From positions 755,131-819,130 of the forward strand of contig NZ_KB976986.1 of assembly GCF_000399665.1 (NCBI RefSeq): a stretch of 64,000 bases of DNA. The letters are read 5' to 3'. The stretch comes from Acinetobacter calcoaceticus ANC 3811 (GTDB taxonomy: Bacteria; Pseudomonadota; Gammaproteobacteria; Pseudomonadales; Moraxellaceae). How positions within the stretch are numbered: the stretch's first letter is position 1; each line of letters begins with the position of its first letter. The notes under the pieces were generated by a model, which made no database searches, was not told the DNA's origin, and saw nothing but the letters and a program-made list of their open reading frames with translations. Below, in pieces: positions 1 to 7,313 of this stretch. Made by a program: the position numbers and the translations under genes.

Positions 1-827
1 ATGCAACTCCATTAACACTAGGTCAAGAATTTAGTGGCTATGTCTCTCAGCTTGAGCATGGATTAGTTCGTTTGCAACAGGCATTGACAGGTTTATATGA
101 ATTACCATTAGGTGGTACAGCGGTAGGAACAGGGCTAAATGCACATCCTGACTATGCAGTGAAAGCAGCCGATCAGCTTGCTTTGCTTACAGGCTTACCA
201 TTTGTGACTGCTCCAAACAAATTTGAAGCATTGGCAGGACGTGATGCAGCTGTTTTTGCTTCTGGTGCATTAAAAACGCTTGCAGTTAGTTTAAATAAAA
301 TTGCGAATGATATTCGTTGGTTGGCGAGTGGTCCACGCTGTGGTTTCGGTGAAATCCGTATTCCAGAAAATGAACCTGGTTCAAGCATTATGCCGGGTAA
401 AGTAAACCCAACACAAAGTGAAGCAATGACCATGGTTGTTGCACAAGTGCTTGGAAATGATACGACCATTAATGTGGCTGGTGCTTCCGGTAACTTTGAA
501 TTAAACGTATTTATGCCTGTGATTGCTTATAACTTATTGCAGTCTATTCAATTGCTTGGTGATGCATGTAATAGTTTTAATGACCACTGTGCGGTAGGAA
601 TTGAACCTAATCAGGATAAAATTGATCACTTCTTACATAATTCGCTCATGTTGGTCACTGCTTTAAACCCAGTGATTGGCTATGAAAATTCTGCAAAAGT
701 TGCCAAGACTGCCTATAAGGAAAATAAAACTTTGAAGCAGGTTGCTGTTGAGCTTGGTTTAGTTACAGCAGAGCAATTTGATGAAGTGGTTAAACCTGAA
801 AAAATGGTTTCACCAAATAGTAAATAA
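1..827 (+). CDS. fumC: fumarate hydratase class II, 3' part
   Basis: The gene is cut by the left window edge; the first full codon is at position 3. The visible residues are the C-terminal two thirds of a class II fumarase, the iron-independent enzyme that interconverts fumarate and malate in the TCA cycle. The superfamily signature [13 protein letters not shown] is present at about 355-415; this loop carries the catalytic serine. The segment [11 protein letters not shown], typical of fumarase/aspartase proteins, is also seen. The end [15 protein letters not shown] is the usual FumC tail. Aspartase (AspA) shares the fold, but this tail and the spacing fit FumC better. An in-frame TTG at 72 is only an internal codon, not the start. 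Confidence 0.95.
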   Translation, partial: ATPLTLGQEFSGYVSQLEHGLVRLQQALTGLYELPLGGTAVGTGLNAHPDYAVKAADQLALLTGLPFVTAPNKFEALAGRDAAVFASGALKTLAVSLNKIANDIRWLASGPRCGFGEIRIPENEPGSSIMPGKVNPTQSEAMTMVVAQVLGNDTTINVAGASGNFELNVFMPVIAYNLLQSIQLLGDACNSFNDHCAVGIEPNQDKIDHFLHNSLMLVTALNPVIGYENSAKVAKTAYKENKTLKQVAVELGLVTAEQFDEVVKPEKMVSPNSK

Positions 828-833
828 TCTCTT

Positions 834-871
834 CTAATGGCTTTTTTATTCTTAAATACTTCTGTAATATC
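834..871. repeat. copy 1 of imperfect direct repeat
   Basis: This segment starts just after the fumC stop and begins CTAATGGC, then a T tract, then a block ending TTCTGTAATATC. A second copy lies at 1425-1466. The pair flanks the small lipoprotein gene at 1030. Confidence 0.6.
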
Positions 872-932
872 CGCGAGTTGCTAAGTACAACAAAAGTCCT
901 GAATGATCAGCGCAAAAAATCATAAGGGGAAG

Positions 933-959
933 GCCTACTTGAAAAAGTAGGCTTTTTTT
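933..959 (+). terminator. Rho-independent terminator
   Basis: A 7-bp stem GCCTACT/AGTAGGC with loop TGAAAA is followed by seven T. It lies about 105 bases after the fumC stop and is the likely end of the fumC transcript. Confidence 0.8.
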
Positions 960-1029
960 ATACCTTGAAATATGGATGTCATATCTAGGCTTTATTTTTG
1001 CTACGTTATTTTATTTTAAGTTCAAATAA

Positions 1030-1347
1030 ATGGGAAAAACTAAATCAATAGTTGTTTTAGCAGTAATAACTTGTACCTTGTCGGGTTGTCTACAAATGTT
1101 TCCACCTACTGTAGCTGAGCTGAATCCTGGGGTTTATCAACTTCATGCTCAAAGTAATGCATTTGGTTCAAGAAAAGCTTTGAGGGCAAAGTTAATCGGT
1201 AAAGCAGAAGAAATATGTAAAGATAAGGGTTTTGATGAGTTGGATAGCAATAACAAAATCGTAAATCATCATACTGTCTATAATTCAGGAATGCTTATTC
1301 CAGTAAATACCAAAGCAGCCGTTTTGAAAATTAAGTGTAAAGATTAA
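1030..1347 (+). CDS. small putative lipoprotein, unknown function
   Basis: I do not recognise the family. The 105-residue product has a lysine-rich start, a hydrophobic segment and a lipobox LSGC with the cysteine at residue 20, so it should be a lipoprotein anchored by acylation. The mature part is small and soluble, with two further cysteines (in EICKDKG and near the end in IKCKD) that could pair in the periplasm. It stands alone between a terminator upstream and a hairpin downstream. Its spacers carry two copies of a direct repeat, so the gene may sit on a small duplicated or inserted segment. Confidence 0.7.
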   Translation: MGKTKSIVVLAVITCTLSGCLQMFPPTVAELNPGVYQLHAQSNAFGSRKALRAKLIGKAEEICKDKGFDELDSNNKIVNHHTVYNSGMLIPVNTKAAVLKIKCKD

Positions 1348-1363
1348 TTTAAATAGAAGTTAA

Positions 1364-1446
1364 GCCATTAGAAAGTTAATTCTGTCAAACGTATGACGGT
1401 ATAAGAAAACCAAGCAGGTATCGACTAATGGCGGGGTTTTTTATTA
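1364..1446 (+). ncRNA. candidate terminator or small structured RNA
   Basis: GCCATTAG at 1364-1371 can pair with CTAATGGC at 1425-1432, and an alternative stem AAAACC/GGTTTT (1406-1411, 1435-1440) sits just before a T tract. The minimum reading is a terminator for the lipoprotein gene. The long interval and the shared string GGTATAAGAA (also at 2904) raise the possibility of a small RNA. Acinetobacter is reported to carry many C4-like sRNAs, but I cannot confirm membership. Confidence 0.35.
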
Positions 1447-1466
1447 TTAAGTATTTCTGTAATATC
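1425..1466. repeat. copy 2 of imperfect direct repeat
   Basis: Matches 834-871: CTAATGGC, a T tract followed by ATT, then TATTTCTGTAATATC. Differences are a four-G insertion before the T tract and a few substitutions. Confidence 0.6.
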
Positions 1467-1763
1467 TGTATATAAATTTAGCGCTAAATGATTGGTGTTA
1501 GAAATCAAAAGAAGGGATGGATCTTTTCAAGCTAGCATAAATTTATATGTTTTTTGGTTTTAAATATTTGAATTATTTTATTTTTAATTCGATTTATATT
1601 GATGGAGTTTAGGTGTTATCAAATTGGAAAATGACTGTATGCATCTTTCCAATTCTAGTTTTAAACAACTTTTTCGTTAGGCTTATTTCTGGGTGAAAAG
1701 AGGAAGCAGCCTTTTTTATTAATTAAGAAAAAACATAATTTTTTAGATGGAATTTAAATATTG

Positions 1764-1994
1764 ATGTACACAATTAGATATGTTCATCGGAACAACACTT
1801 ACTATATCGCTTCGAATATCGAAGGAAATTTTATTATTCTTGAATCAATGGATTCAGAATTTCGTATGGGTCATCAAATTTCTTATGACGGAGAGAAGGT
1901 ATTTAACCTTACTTTGAATGATGAAACTGATGCAGTCATTAAATTAGAGAGTAATGAAAAAACAGCATACGAATACTTACTTTCAGTTAAATAA
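1764..1994 (+). CDS. hypothetical small protein
   Basis: A 76-residue product that I do not recognise. The ATG at 1764 is preferred over the TTG just before it. The protein is acidic and rich in beta-prone residues, with no signal peptide, membrane segment or cysteine motif. A purine-rich stretch (AGATGGA) about 15 bases upstream is only a weak ribosome binding site. About 400 bases before the start hold no other gene. It could be an orphan accessory protein; the reading frame is intact and the composition looks coding, but support is modest. Confidence 0.5.
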   Translation: MYTIRYVHRNNTYYIASNIEGNFIILESMDSEFRMGHQISYDGEKVFNLTLNDETDAVIKLESNEKTAYEYLLSVK

Positions 1995-2157
1995 ATCAGT
2001 TTTTATGATGAATTATTTCTTTAAGAACTAGGTGCGCTTAAAAGATATTTCATACAATAAAAAGTTAAAAAGTTTTAATTTTATTGAAAAAGCTATGGTA
2101 TGGTTATTTAAGCTTTAATTTTGGGCAGTTAAAACAAATGAACTGTTTATTGAATAA

Positions 2158-2206
2158 AATCACGACCACCACCACGACCTCTAAAGAAGGCTGCGTGTGA
2201 TTTTTT
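2158..2206 (+). terminator. candidate terminator or sRNA 3' end
   Basis: AATCAC at 2158-2163 pairs with GTGATT at 2197-2202, enclosing an inner stem CACG/CGTG, and is followed directly by a T tract. It lies about 165 bases after the previous gene's stop. It may end that transcript or a separate small RNA. Confidence 0.4.
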
Positions 2207-2232
2207 ATTAAAGTGACTTAATAAGATAACCA

Positions 2233-2263
2233 AACCCAGCCAATAATGGCTGGGTTAATTTTT
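2233..2263 (+). terminator. strong hairpin terminator
   Basis: A perfect 9-bp stem AACCCAGCC/GGCTGGGTT with loop AATAAT is followed by AATTTTT. It lies immediately before the cysteine hydrolase gene, so that gene probably has its own promoter or is read through. Confidence 0.7.
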
Positions 2264-2296
2264 CTCTGCTCATTATTGGTTTTACAGAGAAAGATT

Positions 2297-2842
2297 ATGG
2301 AAAACCTCAGTAGTAACTCAAAATCGGCTTTACTCGTCATTGATATGCAAAATGGCCTATTTGGTGGCCAGTCTAAGCCGCATAATGCTCAACTTGTACT
2401 TTCAAATATTCTTAGCCTTATTGAATATTGCCGCTTGAATGAGACACCGATTATCTTTATTCGGCATGTCGGTGAGAAAGACACGCTATTAGATCCAAAT
2501 GGACCGAACACTCAGTTGATTAAAGAGTTATCCGTTAATGCAAATACAGATACAGTCATTGAAAAAATGTATCCGAGTAGCTTTAAAAATACTGCTTTAA
2601 AAGAAGTATTAGAGAAACTTGATGTTGATGAAATCATCATTACTGGGATGAAGACTGAGTATTGTATTGATACTACTATTAGAGTTGCTTCAGAGTACGG
2701 ATATAAATTGATGTTAATCTCAGATGCCCATACAACAACTGATTCAGTAGCATTAAATGCTCAGCAAATAATTGACCATCATAACCAAGTTTTAAGTAAT
2801 GCTTTTGCTAAGTTAAAAACGGCAGAAGAGTTCATTTCTTAA
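2297..2842 (+). CDS. isochorismatase-family cysteine hydrolase
   Basis: The 181-residue product has the features of the isochorismatase-like hydrolase fold. The catalytic aspartate is in ALLVIDMQNGLF near residue 20, the lysine in EKMYPSSF, and the nucleophilic cysteine in MKTEYCIDTT near residue 120. Relatives cleave isochorismate, nicotinamide or other amides; the substrate cannot be read from sequence. The ATG at 2297 is chosen because the longer frame begins inside the hairpin terminator at 2233-2263, and AGAGAAAG lies just upstream as a ribosome binding site. It stands alone, with no siderophore or NAD genes nearby. Confidence 0.85.
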   Translation: MENLSSNSKSALLVIDMQNGLFGGQSKPHNAQLVLSNILSLIEYCRLNETPIIFIRHVGEKDTLLDPNGPNTQLIKELSVNANTDTVIEKMYPSSFKNTALKEVLEKLDVDEIIITGMKTEYCIDTTIRVASEYGYKLMLISDAHTTTDSVALNAQQIIDHHNQVLSNAFAKLKTAEEFIS

Positions 2843-2903
2843 ATTTAATTTAGAAGAAAAGCGAACAACCTCATTCAAAAATCTGATTAGTTGTATCTAT
2901 TAA

Positions 2904-2947
2904 GGTATAAGAAGCCCTACTAAAGACTAGTTGTTGGTCGGCTTTTA
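2904..2947 (+). ncRNA. candidate small structured RNA element
   Basis: GGTATAAGAA at 2904 is followed by a hairpin AAGCC (2912-2916)/GGCTT (2940-2944) and a short T run. The same ten bases precede the candidate element at about 1398. No reading frame here looks real. Support is weak. Confidence 0.25.
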
Positions 2948-2979
2948 GCATTAACAAAAATTGAACCTGTATCAACAAG

Positions 2980-3002
2980 AGCTCTTTTCGGAGGGCTTTT
3001 TA
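2980..3002 (+). terminator. candidate terminator
   Basis: A stem AGCTCT/AGGGCT with one G-T pair and loop TTTCGG is followed by TTTT. It lies between the cysteine hydrolase gene and the gene at 3172. Confidence 0.45.
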
Positions 3003-3171
3003 TCAAGACGGAGTAAGTTTCACTAATTAATGGCGAATTAGCGTTGAATAAGCTGTCATAATTGTTAAAATGCCCACCTTGTCCTGTTTTTATATTGTTT
3101 TTGTTTTGCATTTATTTTGCAAGATTGAAGATAAAGTAGTTGAAAACAGAAGCTTAGCTAAGGATTTTTGA

Positions 3172-3663
3172 ATGCTCTCTATTTATTTAACAGATACCCA
3201 ACAACATGTGCAATTTAATGATTATCCCGGTGATCAGCCTGTTAAGTTTCTGTTAAATCTTAAAAAGATTTTCCCAAGTACAGGTGACCTGTTATTGCCA
3301 GTTTTACCTGATGATAATGATTTAGAAAATGTAACATGGGAATCAACTTCAGAAGATTTTGATGTCTTTAAAAAGCTATTGGCTGGATGGGGTGTTATTG
3401 AACTCCGTTTAAATGCAATTACGGCTTATAAAGATAAAAACTTTGCGAATGAGTTGGTGAAACAAGCTCAAGCGAAACGTAAGAAAACAGCACAAAAAAA
3501 TCATGAACTTTCTTTGGTTGCACTTGATTATATTTTTATGCATGAAGTTCACGCATTGATTGATGCGGAATTGGTCACTATTGGTGAGAAATTTTATTTA
3601 CCAACCTTGCGTGAGCAATGGAAGGGCACAGTTTCAGACCCAGTGCTGAATGGAAAATTCTAA
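3172..3663 (+). CDS. hypothetical cytoplasmic protein
   Basis: A 163-residue soluble protein that I do not recognise. A good ribosome binding site AAGGA precedes the ATG. The N-terminal half is mixed alpha/beta, with an acidic stretch (LLPVLPDDNDLEN). The middle holds a basic segment (KQAQAKRKKTAQKNHE) that could bind nucleic acid. The C-terminal half is helical. There is no signal peptide or membrane segment. It is followed by a clear terminator and is probably a single-gene transcript. Confidence 0.75.
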   Translation: MLSIYLTDTQQHVQFNDYPGDQPVKFLLNLKKIFPSTGDLLLPVLPDDNDLENVTWESTSEDFDVFKKLLAGWGVIELRLNAITAYKDKNFANELVKQAQAKRKKTAQKNHELSLVALDYIFMHEVHALIDAELVTIGEKFYLPTLREQWKGTVSDPVLNGKF

Positions 3664-3672
3664 TTAAACACA

Positions 3673-3704
3673 AAAGGTGAATTTATAAAAATTCACCTTT
3701 TTTA
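3673..3704 (+). terminator. Rho-independent terminator
   Basis: A 10-bp stem AAAGGTGAAT/ATTCACCTTT with an 8-base loop is followed by a T-rich run. It ends the gene at 3172-3663. Confidence 0.85.
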
Positions 3705-3821
3705 TTTCTATAATTAAATTAATAACTTATAAATTGATAATTGCTGGTACAAAAGTTTACAAGAAAAGAATGCGTTTTTTTTAAAGTGGCAGATACATTG
3801 CTTATATAAATACAAAATTAT

Positions 3822-4038
3822 TGCGGGAGAGAGGTTCGAAAGAACCCGCCGAAGGAGCAACAAGCCCGGAAACTCTCAGGCAGAAGGACTGTAATAATTA
3901 AAAAATCTGGAGAGAAGCTTAGATTTATAAGAATTGAAAATAATAACTTATAAATTATAAACTCACCGAAGGGGAAGATCTAAACGTTAAAAGGTAACGT
4001 TGGGGTCGAAACTCTCAGGTACCAATGACAGATGGGCT
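3822..4038 (+). promoter_or_regulatory. tandem glycine riboswitch
   Basis: Two glycine aptamers follow each other. The first (about 3822-3891) shows GCGGGAGAGAGG, GCCGAAGGAGCAA and GGAAACTCTCAGGCA, then AAGGACTG. The second (about 3905-4038) shows GGAGAGA, CACCGAAGGGG and GAAACTCTCAGGTAC, then GACAGATGGGC. These are the conserved cores of the family. The leader runs straight into the ribosome binding site of the dehydrogenase at 4077. No terminator stem follows the second aptamer, so control at translation start seems more likely than attenuation. The second aptamer has an AT-rich insert of about 50 bases between GGAGAGA and CACCGAAGG. Confidence 0.93.
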
Positions 4039-4076
4039 GTACTGATGAAATGTTTTGCATTTCTGAGGAGTCTGTT

Positions 4077-5321
4077 ATGCCACATGTTATTGTGATAGGT
4101 GCGGGAATCACAGGGGTTACCTCTGCCTATGAATTATCACAACTGGGTTATCAAGTCACAGTGATTGATCGACATCTATATCCTGCAATGGAAACATCAT
4201 TTGCCAATGGAGGGCAATTATCGGCTTGTAATGCCGAAGTATGGAACCAAAAAGCCACTGTAGTTAAAGGCTTTAAATGGATGAGACAAAAAGATGCACC
4301 GCTATTGCTGAACCCTTCATTTAGTTTGCATAAGTATAGCTGGCTCGTTGAGTTTTTATCCCATATTAAACACTATGAAGCGAATACGATTGAGACAGTC
4401 CGATTGGCATTACTGGCTCGTAAGCGCTTGTTTGAAGTTGCAGAAAAAGAGCAGCTTCAGTTTGATTTGGAAAAACGTGGCATTCTTCATATGTATCATA
4501 GTAAGGCTGACTACGAGATCGCTAAACAAGTTAATGATGTCTTGAATAAAGGCAAATTGGAGCGCTATTCGGTTTCACCTGATGAGATGAAAACCATAGA
4601 GCCATCATTAACAGGTGAATATTTTGGTGGTTATTACACACCAAGTGATGCAACGGGGGATATTCATAAATATTCAACCTCTTTGGCTGAAAAGACTAAA
4701 CAATACGGTGTTGAGTATAAATTCGGTCTGGAAGTTACAGATATTAAGTGTCATCCAGACAAAGTGATCGTAAGTTGTCAGCCAAGCTCAGAGCATCCTT
4801 ATCTTGTTGAATCCGATAGCATTCAGATCGAAGGTGATGTGCTTGTAGTTTGCGGTGGTGTAGGAAGTTATCAGCTCGCCGATATGATTGGGGAGCGAGT
4901 AAATGTCTACCCAGTAAAAGGGTATTCAATTACTGTGCAACTAAAAGATGAGCAAAGCGTAAAGAATGCACCGTGGGTCAGCTTGCTAGATGAGAGTGCT
5001 AAAATTGTGACTTCTCGTTTAGGTAAGGATCGGTTGCGCGTGGCGGGAACTGCTGAATTTAATGGTTACAACCGCGATATACGGGCTGATCGTATTCAAC
5101 CACTGGTGAATTGGGTAAACCGTAACTTTGATATTTCAACGGAGCACGTGGTGCCTTGGGCCGGTTTAAGACCTATGATGCCTAATATGCTGCCTGTGGT
5201 GAAGCAGTCTAAACAACCTCGTATTTTCTACAATACAGGACATGGGCACTTAGGGTGGACTTTATCAGCGGCTACTGCTGTTTTAGTCGGTCAGGATATT
5301 GCTCAAAAATATCCTGCCTAG
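4077..5321 (+). CDS. dadA: FAD-dependent D-amino acid dehydrogenase
   Basis: The 414-residue product is a DadA-type flavoprotein of the DAO family, which oxidises D-amino acids to 2-oxo acids and passes electrons to the respiratory chain. The N-terminus HVIVIGAGITGVTSAYEL is the FAD-binding Rossmann motif (GxGxxG). The C-terminus PWAGLRPMMPNMLPV and NTGHGHLGWTLS are the usual second FAD/substrate signatures. The ATG at 4077 has GAGGAG upstream; the in-frame ATG at 4032 lies inside riboswitch aptamer 2 and is rejected. Control by a glycine riboswitch suggests use in glycine or related amino acid breakdown. Activity on glycine itself is an inference. No alanine racemase gene (dadX) follows, unlike in many dad operons. 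Confidence 0.88.
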   Translation: MPHVIVIGAGITGVTSAYELSQLGYQVTVIDRHLYPAMETSFANGGQLSACNAEVWNQKATVVKGFKWMRQKDAPLLLNPSFSLHKYSWLVEFLSHIKHYEANTIETVRLALLARKRLFEVAEKEQLQFDLEKRGILHMYHSKADYEIAKQVNDVLNKGKLERYSVSPDEMKTIEPSLTGEYFGGYYTPSDATGDIHKYSTSLAEKTKQYGVEYKFGLEVTDIKCHPDKVIVSCQPSSEHPYLVESDSIQIEGDVLVVCGGVGSYQLADMIGERVNVYPVKGYSITVQLKDEQSVKNAPWVSLLDESAKIVTSRLGKDRLRVAGTAEFNGYNRDIRADRIQPLVNWVNRNFDISTEHVVPWAGLRPMMPNMLPVVKQSKQPRIFYNTGHGHLGWTLSAATAVLVGQDIAQKYPA

Positions 5322-5330
5322 AAAGTAAAA

Positions 5331-5356
5331 AGCCAGTGTTCAAACACTGGCTTTTA
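5331..5356. terminator. bidirectional terminator
   Basis: A stem AGCCAGTGTT/AACACTGGCT flanked by A-rich and T-rich sequence lies between the convergent dadA and the gene at 5366-6010. Confidence 0.85.
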
Positions 5357-5365
5357 TTTTACGTA

Positions 5366-6010
5366 CTAATCATATAATCGGTAGATTCCGCTAAAACGCT
5401 CACAGCCCTTTTGTTGGGTCTTCACATTAAGTAAAGCTTTTTGAAAATTAAACTGATATTTACAGTTGTGTTCATTATCTAAAATTTCACTTTTTTGTTC
5501 AGGAGAACTATAGGCCATTAAAGAAATCGTTTGAGTTTCTTTGCGGTTATTTGGATTGCGGTATGCTATTCCTTCAATCTTAATTTTATCCTTTGCGAGC
5601 TGATGGACCTGAATGTGAACAGGCTGTGCTGCTAGATGTCCATTTTCAAACTTAAGATAATGTTGGGTAAGCGTTTGCTTAAGTGATGCATAAAAATTTA
5701 GGTCGTCATTACGTAAATCAAACTGTTGTTGAATACATGTATTACTCTTGCATTGCTGAGTATGTTTAGACCATAACTTTTGTGTATCCTGTAAAAGCTG
5801 TAAGGGGGCATCAGTAACTAAATATGCAGAAAGATATTTATTATTGAGTTCCTTTCTCGATTCACTAAATGTTTTTGAGCAGATTTTAAGCTCAGCTCCA
5901 GAATTAGAGCAGTCTGTTGATTCTGCAAAGACAAGAGATGAACATAAACAACTCAATGTCACGGCAAAACTTAATCTTTTCAATTGATTCATATCAGTAT
6001 TAGACAGCAT
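5366..6010 (-). CDS. periplasmic protein, A1S_1983-like (colistin-associated)
   Basis: The 214-residue product begins with a signal peptide (hydrophobic core LSFAVTLSCLCSSLVFA). The mature N-terminus has the spacing DCSNSGAELKICS with acidic and lysine-rich helices, resembling LprI/DUF1311 domains, followed by a beta-rich C-terminal half with further cysteines. Counting genes back from recA to ispF, its place matches A1S_1983 of A. baumannii ATCC 17978, which I recall being linked to colistin resistance. That link is from memory and position, not from alignment. A start at the second ATG (5992) is also possible. Its terminator is shared with dadA. Confidence 0.75.
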   Translation of the reverse strand: MLSNTDMNQLKRLSFAVTLSCLCSSLVFAESTDCSNSGAELKICSKTFSESRKELNNKYLSAYLVTDAPLQLLQDTQKLWSKHTQQCKSNTCIQQQFDLRNDDLNFYASLKQTLTQHYLKFENGHLAAQPVHIQVHQLAKDKIKIEGIAYRNPNNRKETQTISLMAYSSPEQKSEILDNEHNCKYQFNFQKALLNVKTQQKGCERFSGIYRLYD

Positions 6011-6109
6011 GATCGCTTATACTTTCAGTCTACGTTGCTAGGTGTACTATAGCGAAACAGAAAGGCTGAATACAAGATTTCTTAAGTTTTTATGGAAGGT
6101 AATAGTTAT

Positions 6110-6601
6110 ATGGTTGCTCAAATTCGCATTGGACAAGGAATGGATGTGCATGCTTTTGAAGCGGGGGACTTCGTTACATTGGCTGGTATTCAAATTCCCC
6201 ATACACATGGCTTGAAAGCACACTCTGATGGTGATGTGGTGCTCCATGCCCTATGTGATGCTTTGTTGGGTACTTTGGCACTCGGAGATATTGGACAACA
6301 TTTTCCTGACACAGACCCAGAATTTAAGGGTGCGGACAGCCGAGTATTGTTAAAGCATGTTTACCAATTAATTTTAGACCGTGGTTATCAGTTAAATAAT
6401 GCTGATATTACAGTGGCTTGTGAGCGTCCCAAATTAGCTAAGCATAATTTAGAAATGCGACAAAGCATTGCTGATGTTTTAAATGTAGATATTAATCAAA
6501 TCAGTATTAAAGCAACGACAACCGAAAAACTTGGGTTTACCGGTCGTCAAGAAGGTATTTTAGCTACAGCAACTGTTCTAGTCTCTCATCACACCAAGTG
6601 A
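6110..6601 (+). CDS. ispF: 2-C-methyl-D-erythritol 2,4-cyclodiphosphate synthase
   Basis: The 163-residue product is IspF, which makes the cyclic diphosphate in the MEP isoprenoid pathway. The metal-binding residues are visible in GQGMDVHAF and in LKAHSDGDVVLHALCDALLG, followed by DIGQHFPDTDP and the C-terminal KATTTEKLGFTGRQEGI. The ATG at 6110 has GGAAGGT upstream and gives the usual family length of about 160; the earlier in-frame ATG at 6092 overlaps that site. The 3' end overlaps the convergent gene 6589-7113 by 13 bases. ispD is not adjacent, unlike in E. coli. Confidence 0.96.
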   Translation: MVAQIRIGQGMDVHAFEAGDFVTLAGIQIPHTHGLKAHSDGDVVLHALCDALLGTLALGDIGQHFPDTDPEFKGADSRVLLKHVYQLILDRGYQLNNADITVACERPKLAKHNLEMRQSIADVLNVDINQISIKATTTEKLGFTGRQEGILATATVLVSHHTK

Positions 6602-7113
6602 TCGGCTTGTTGCAAAGACTGTTGAAGCTCAAGAGTTGCCTTACGGCCTTGTAGCTGTAAGGTAATACTATGAATAAGCCCTGTCCAAGTTTCATTGGGT
6701 TCCCAAATCTCGTGGAGTAAATCTTGAGAAGTGGGCATGTCCATATTCATATAAAACTGTCTATAGACATACATCAGGCAACTAGTACTATCGTTTTTAG
6801 TGCAGTGAATCCAGACGATTTCATTCTGAACCAAATGATCAATGAGATCGAGTACCAATAAACATTGCTCGGCAGATGGAGTCTCCCAGTCAATTGGAAT
6901 ATGGATATAATTTAAACCGAGGTCTAAACAAATACGATCTTCATTTTCAATATGGTTTGGTGCATTACTTACAGCGAGGTTAATGACTATACTGCAACCA
7001 TATTCTTTAATCAGTTTTAGTTGTTCGATTGACGGTTGAGCCGAACTAAATAAGTGCTCATGAATAACGGAAAAAGTAGGGATTTGAGCTAATGATTGTT
7101 CAAGAGTGGTCAT
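6589..7113 (-). CDS. tyrosine phosphatase-like protein with degenerate active site
   Basis: The 174-residue product resembles the small bacterial dual-specificity/tyrosine phosphatases: an N-terminal part with SSAQPSIEQLKLIKEYG and VINLAV, and a late P-loop-like segment IHCTKNDSTSCLMY. The canonical loop is HCxxxxxR. Here the histidine and cysteine remain, but the arginine position is occupied by serine or threonine, so normal phosphate binding is doubtful. It may be a pseudoenzyme or use another chemistry. The ATG at 7113 is preferred over an upstream GTG at 7164. It converges on ispF with a 13-base overlap. Confidence 0.7.
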   Translation of the reverse strand: MTTLEQSLAQIPTFSVIHEHLFSSAQPSIEQLKLIKEYGCSIVINLAVSNAPNHIENEDRICLDLGLNYIHIPIDWETPSAEQCLLVLDLIDHLVQNEIVWIHCTKNDSTSCLMYVYRQFYMNMDMPTSQDLLHEIWEPNETWTGLIHSITLQLQGRKATLELQQSLQQADHLV

Positions 7114-7267
7114 GATCGTACTCGGCAAGAGTAAGTTTGGCTTATTGTGTTGAATGTTATACACGATTATATCTGAGAGATAAAATACAGCTAGCTTATA
7201 TATTCATCAGCCTAAACAAGAATACAAAAAAAATTATAGTAAACAAAAGAAGTCATTTAAAAAAATA

Positions 7268-7298
7268 AAAAAACAGCACGATAAAAGTGCTGTTTTTT
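7268..7298 (-). terminator. argF terminator
   Basis: A stem AACAGCAC/GTGCTGTT (7272-7279, 7287-7294) is followed on the minus strand by a long T tract, just after the argF stop. Confidence 0.88.
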
Positions 7299-7313
7299 AG
7301 AAAGAAATTAAGC

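Noticed and set aside
2246..2296. Upstream extension of the cysteine hydrolase
   Set aside because: It starts inside a strong terminator hairpin and adds 17 hydrophobic residues with no family match; the start at 2297 has a ribosome binding site.
2920..3111. Minus-strand 63-codon frame with an ATG in a gene-poor spacer
   Set aside because: No ribosome binding site, no recognisable domain, and it runs through two hairpin elements on the plus strand.
4032..4076. Upstream start of the D-amino acid dehydrogenase
   Set aside because: The ATG lies within glycine aptamer 2 and lacks a ribosome site, while GAGGAG precedes 4077.
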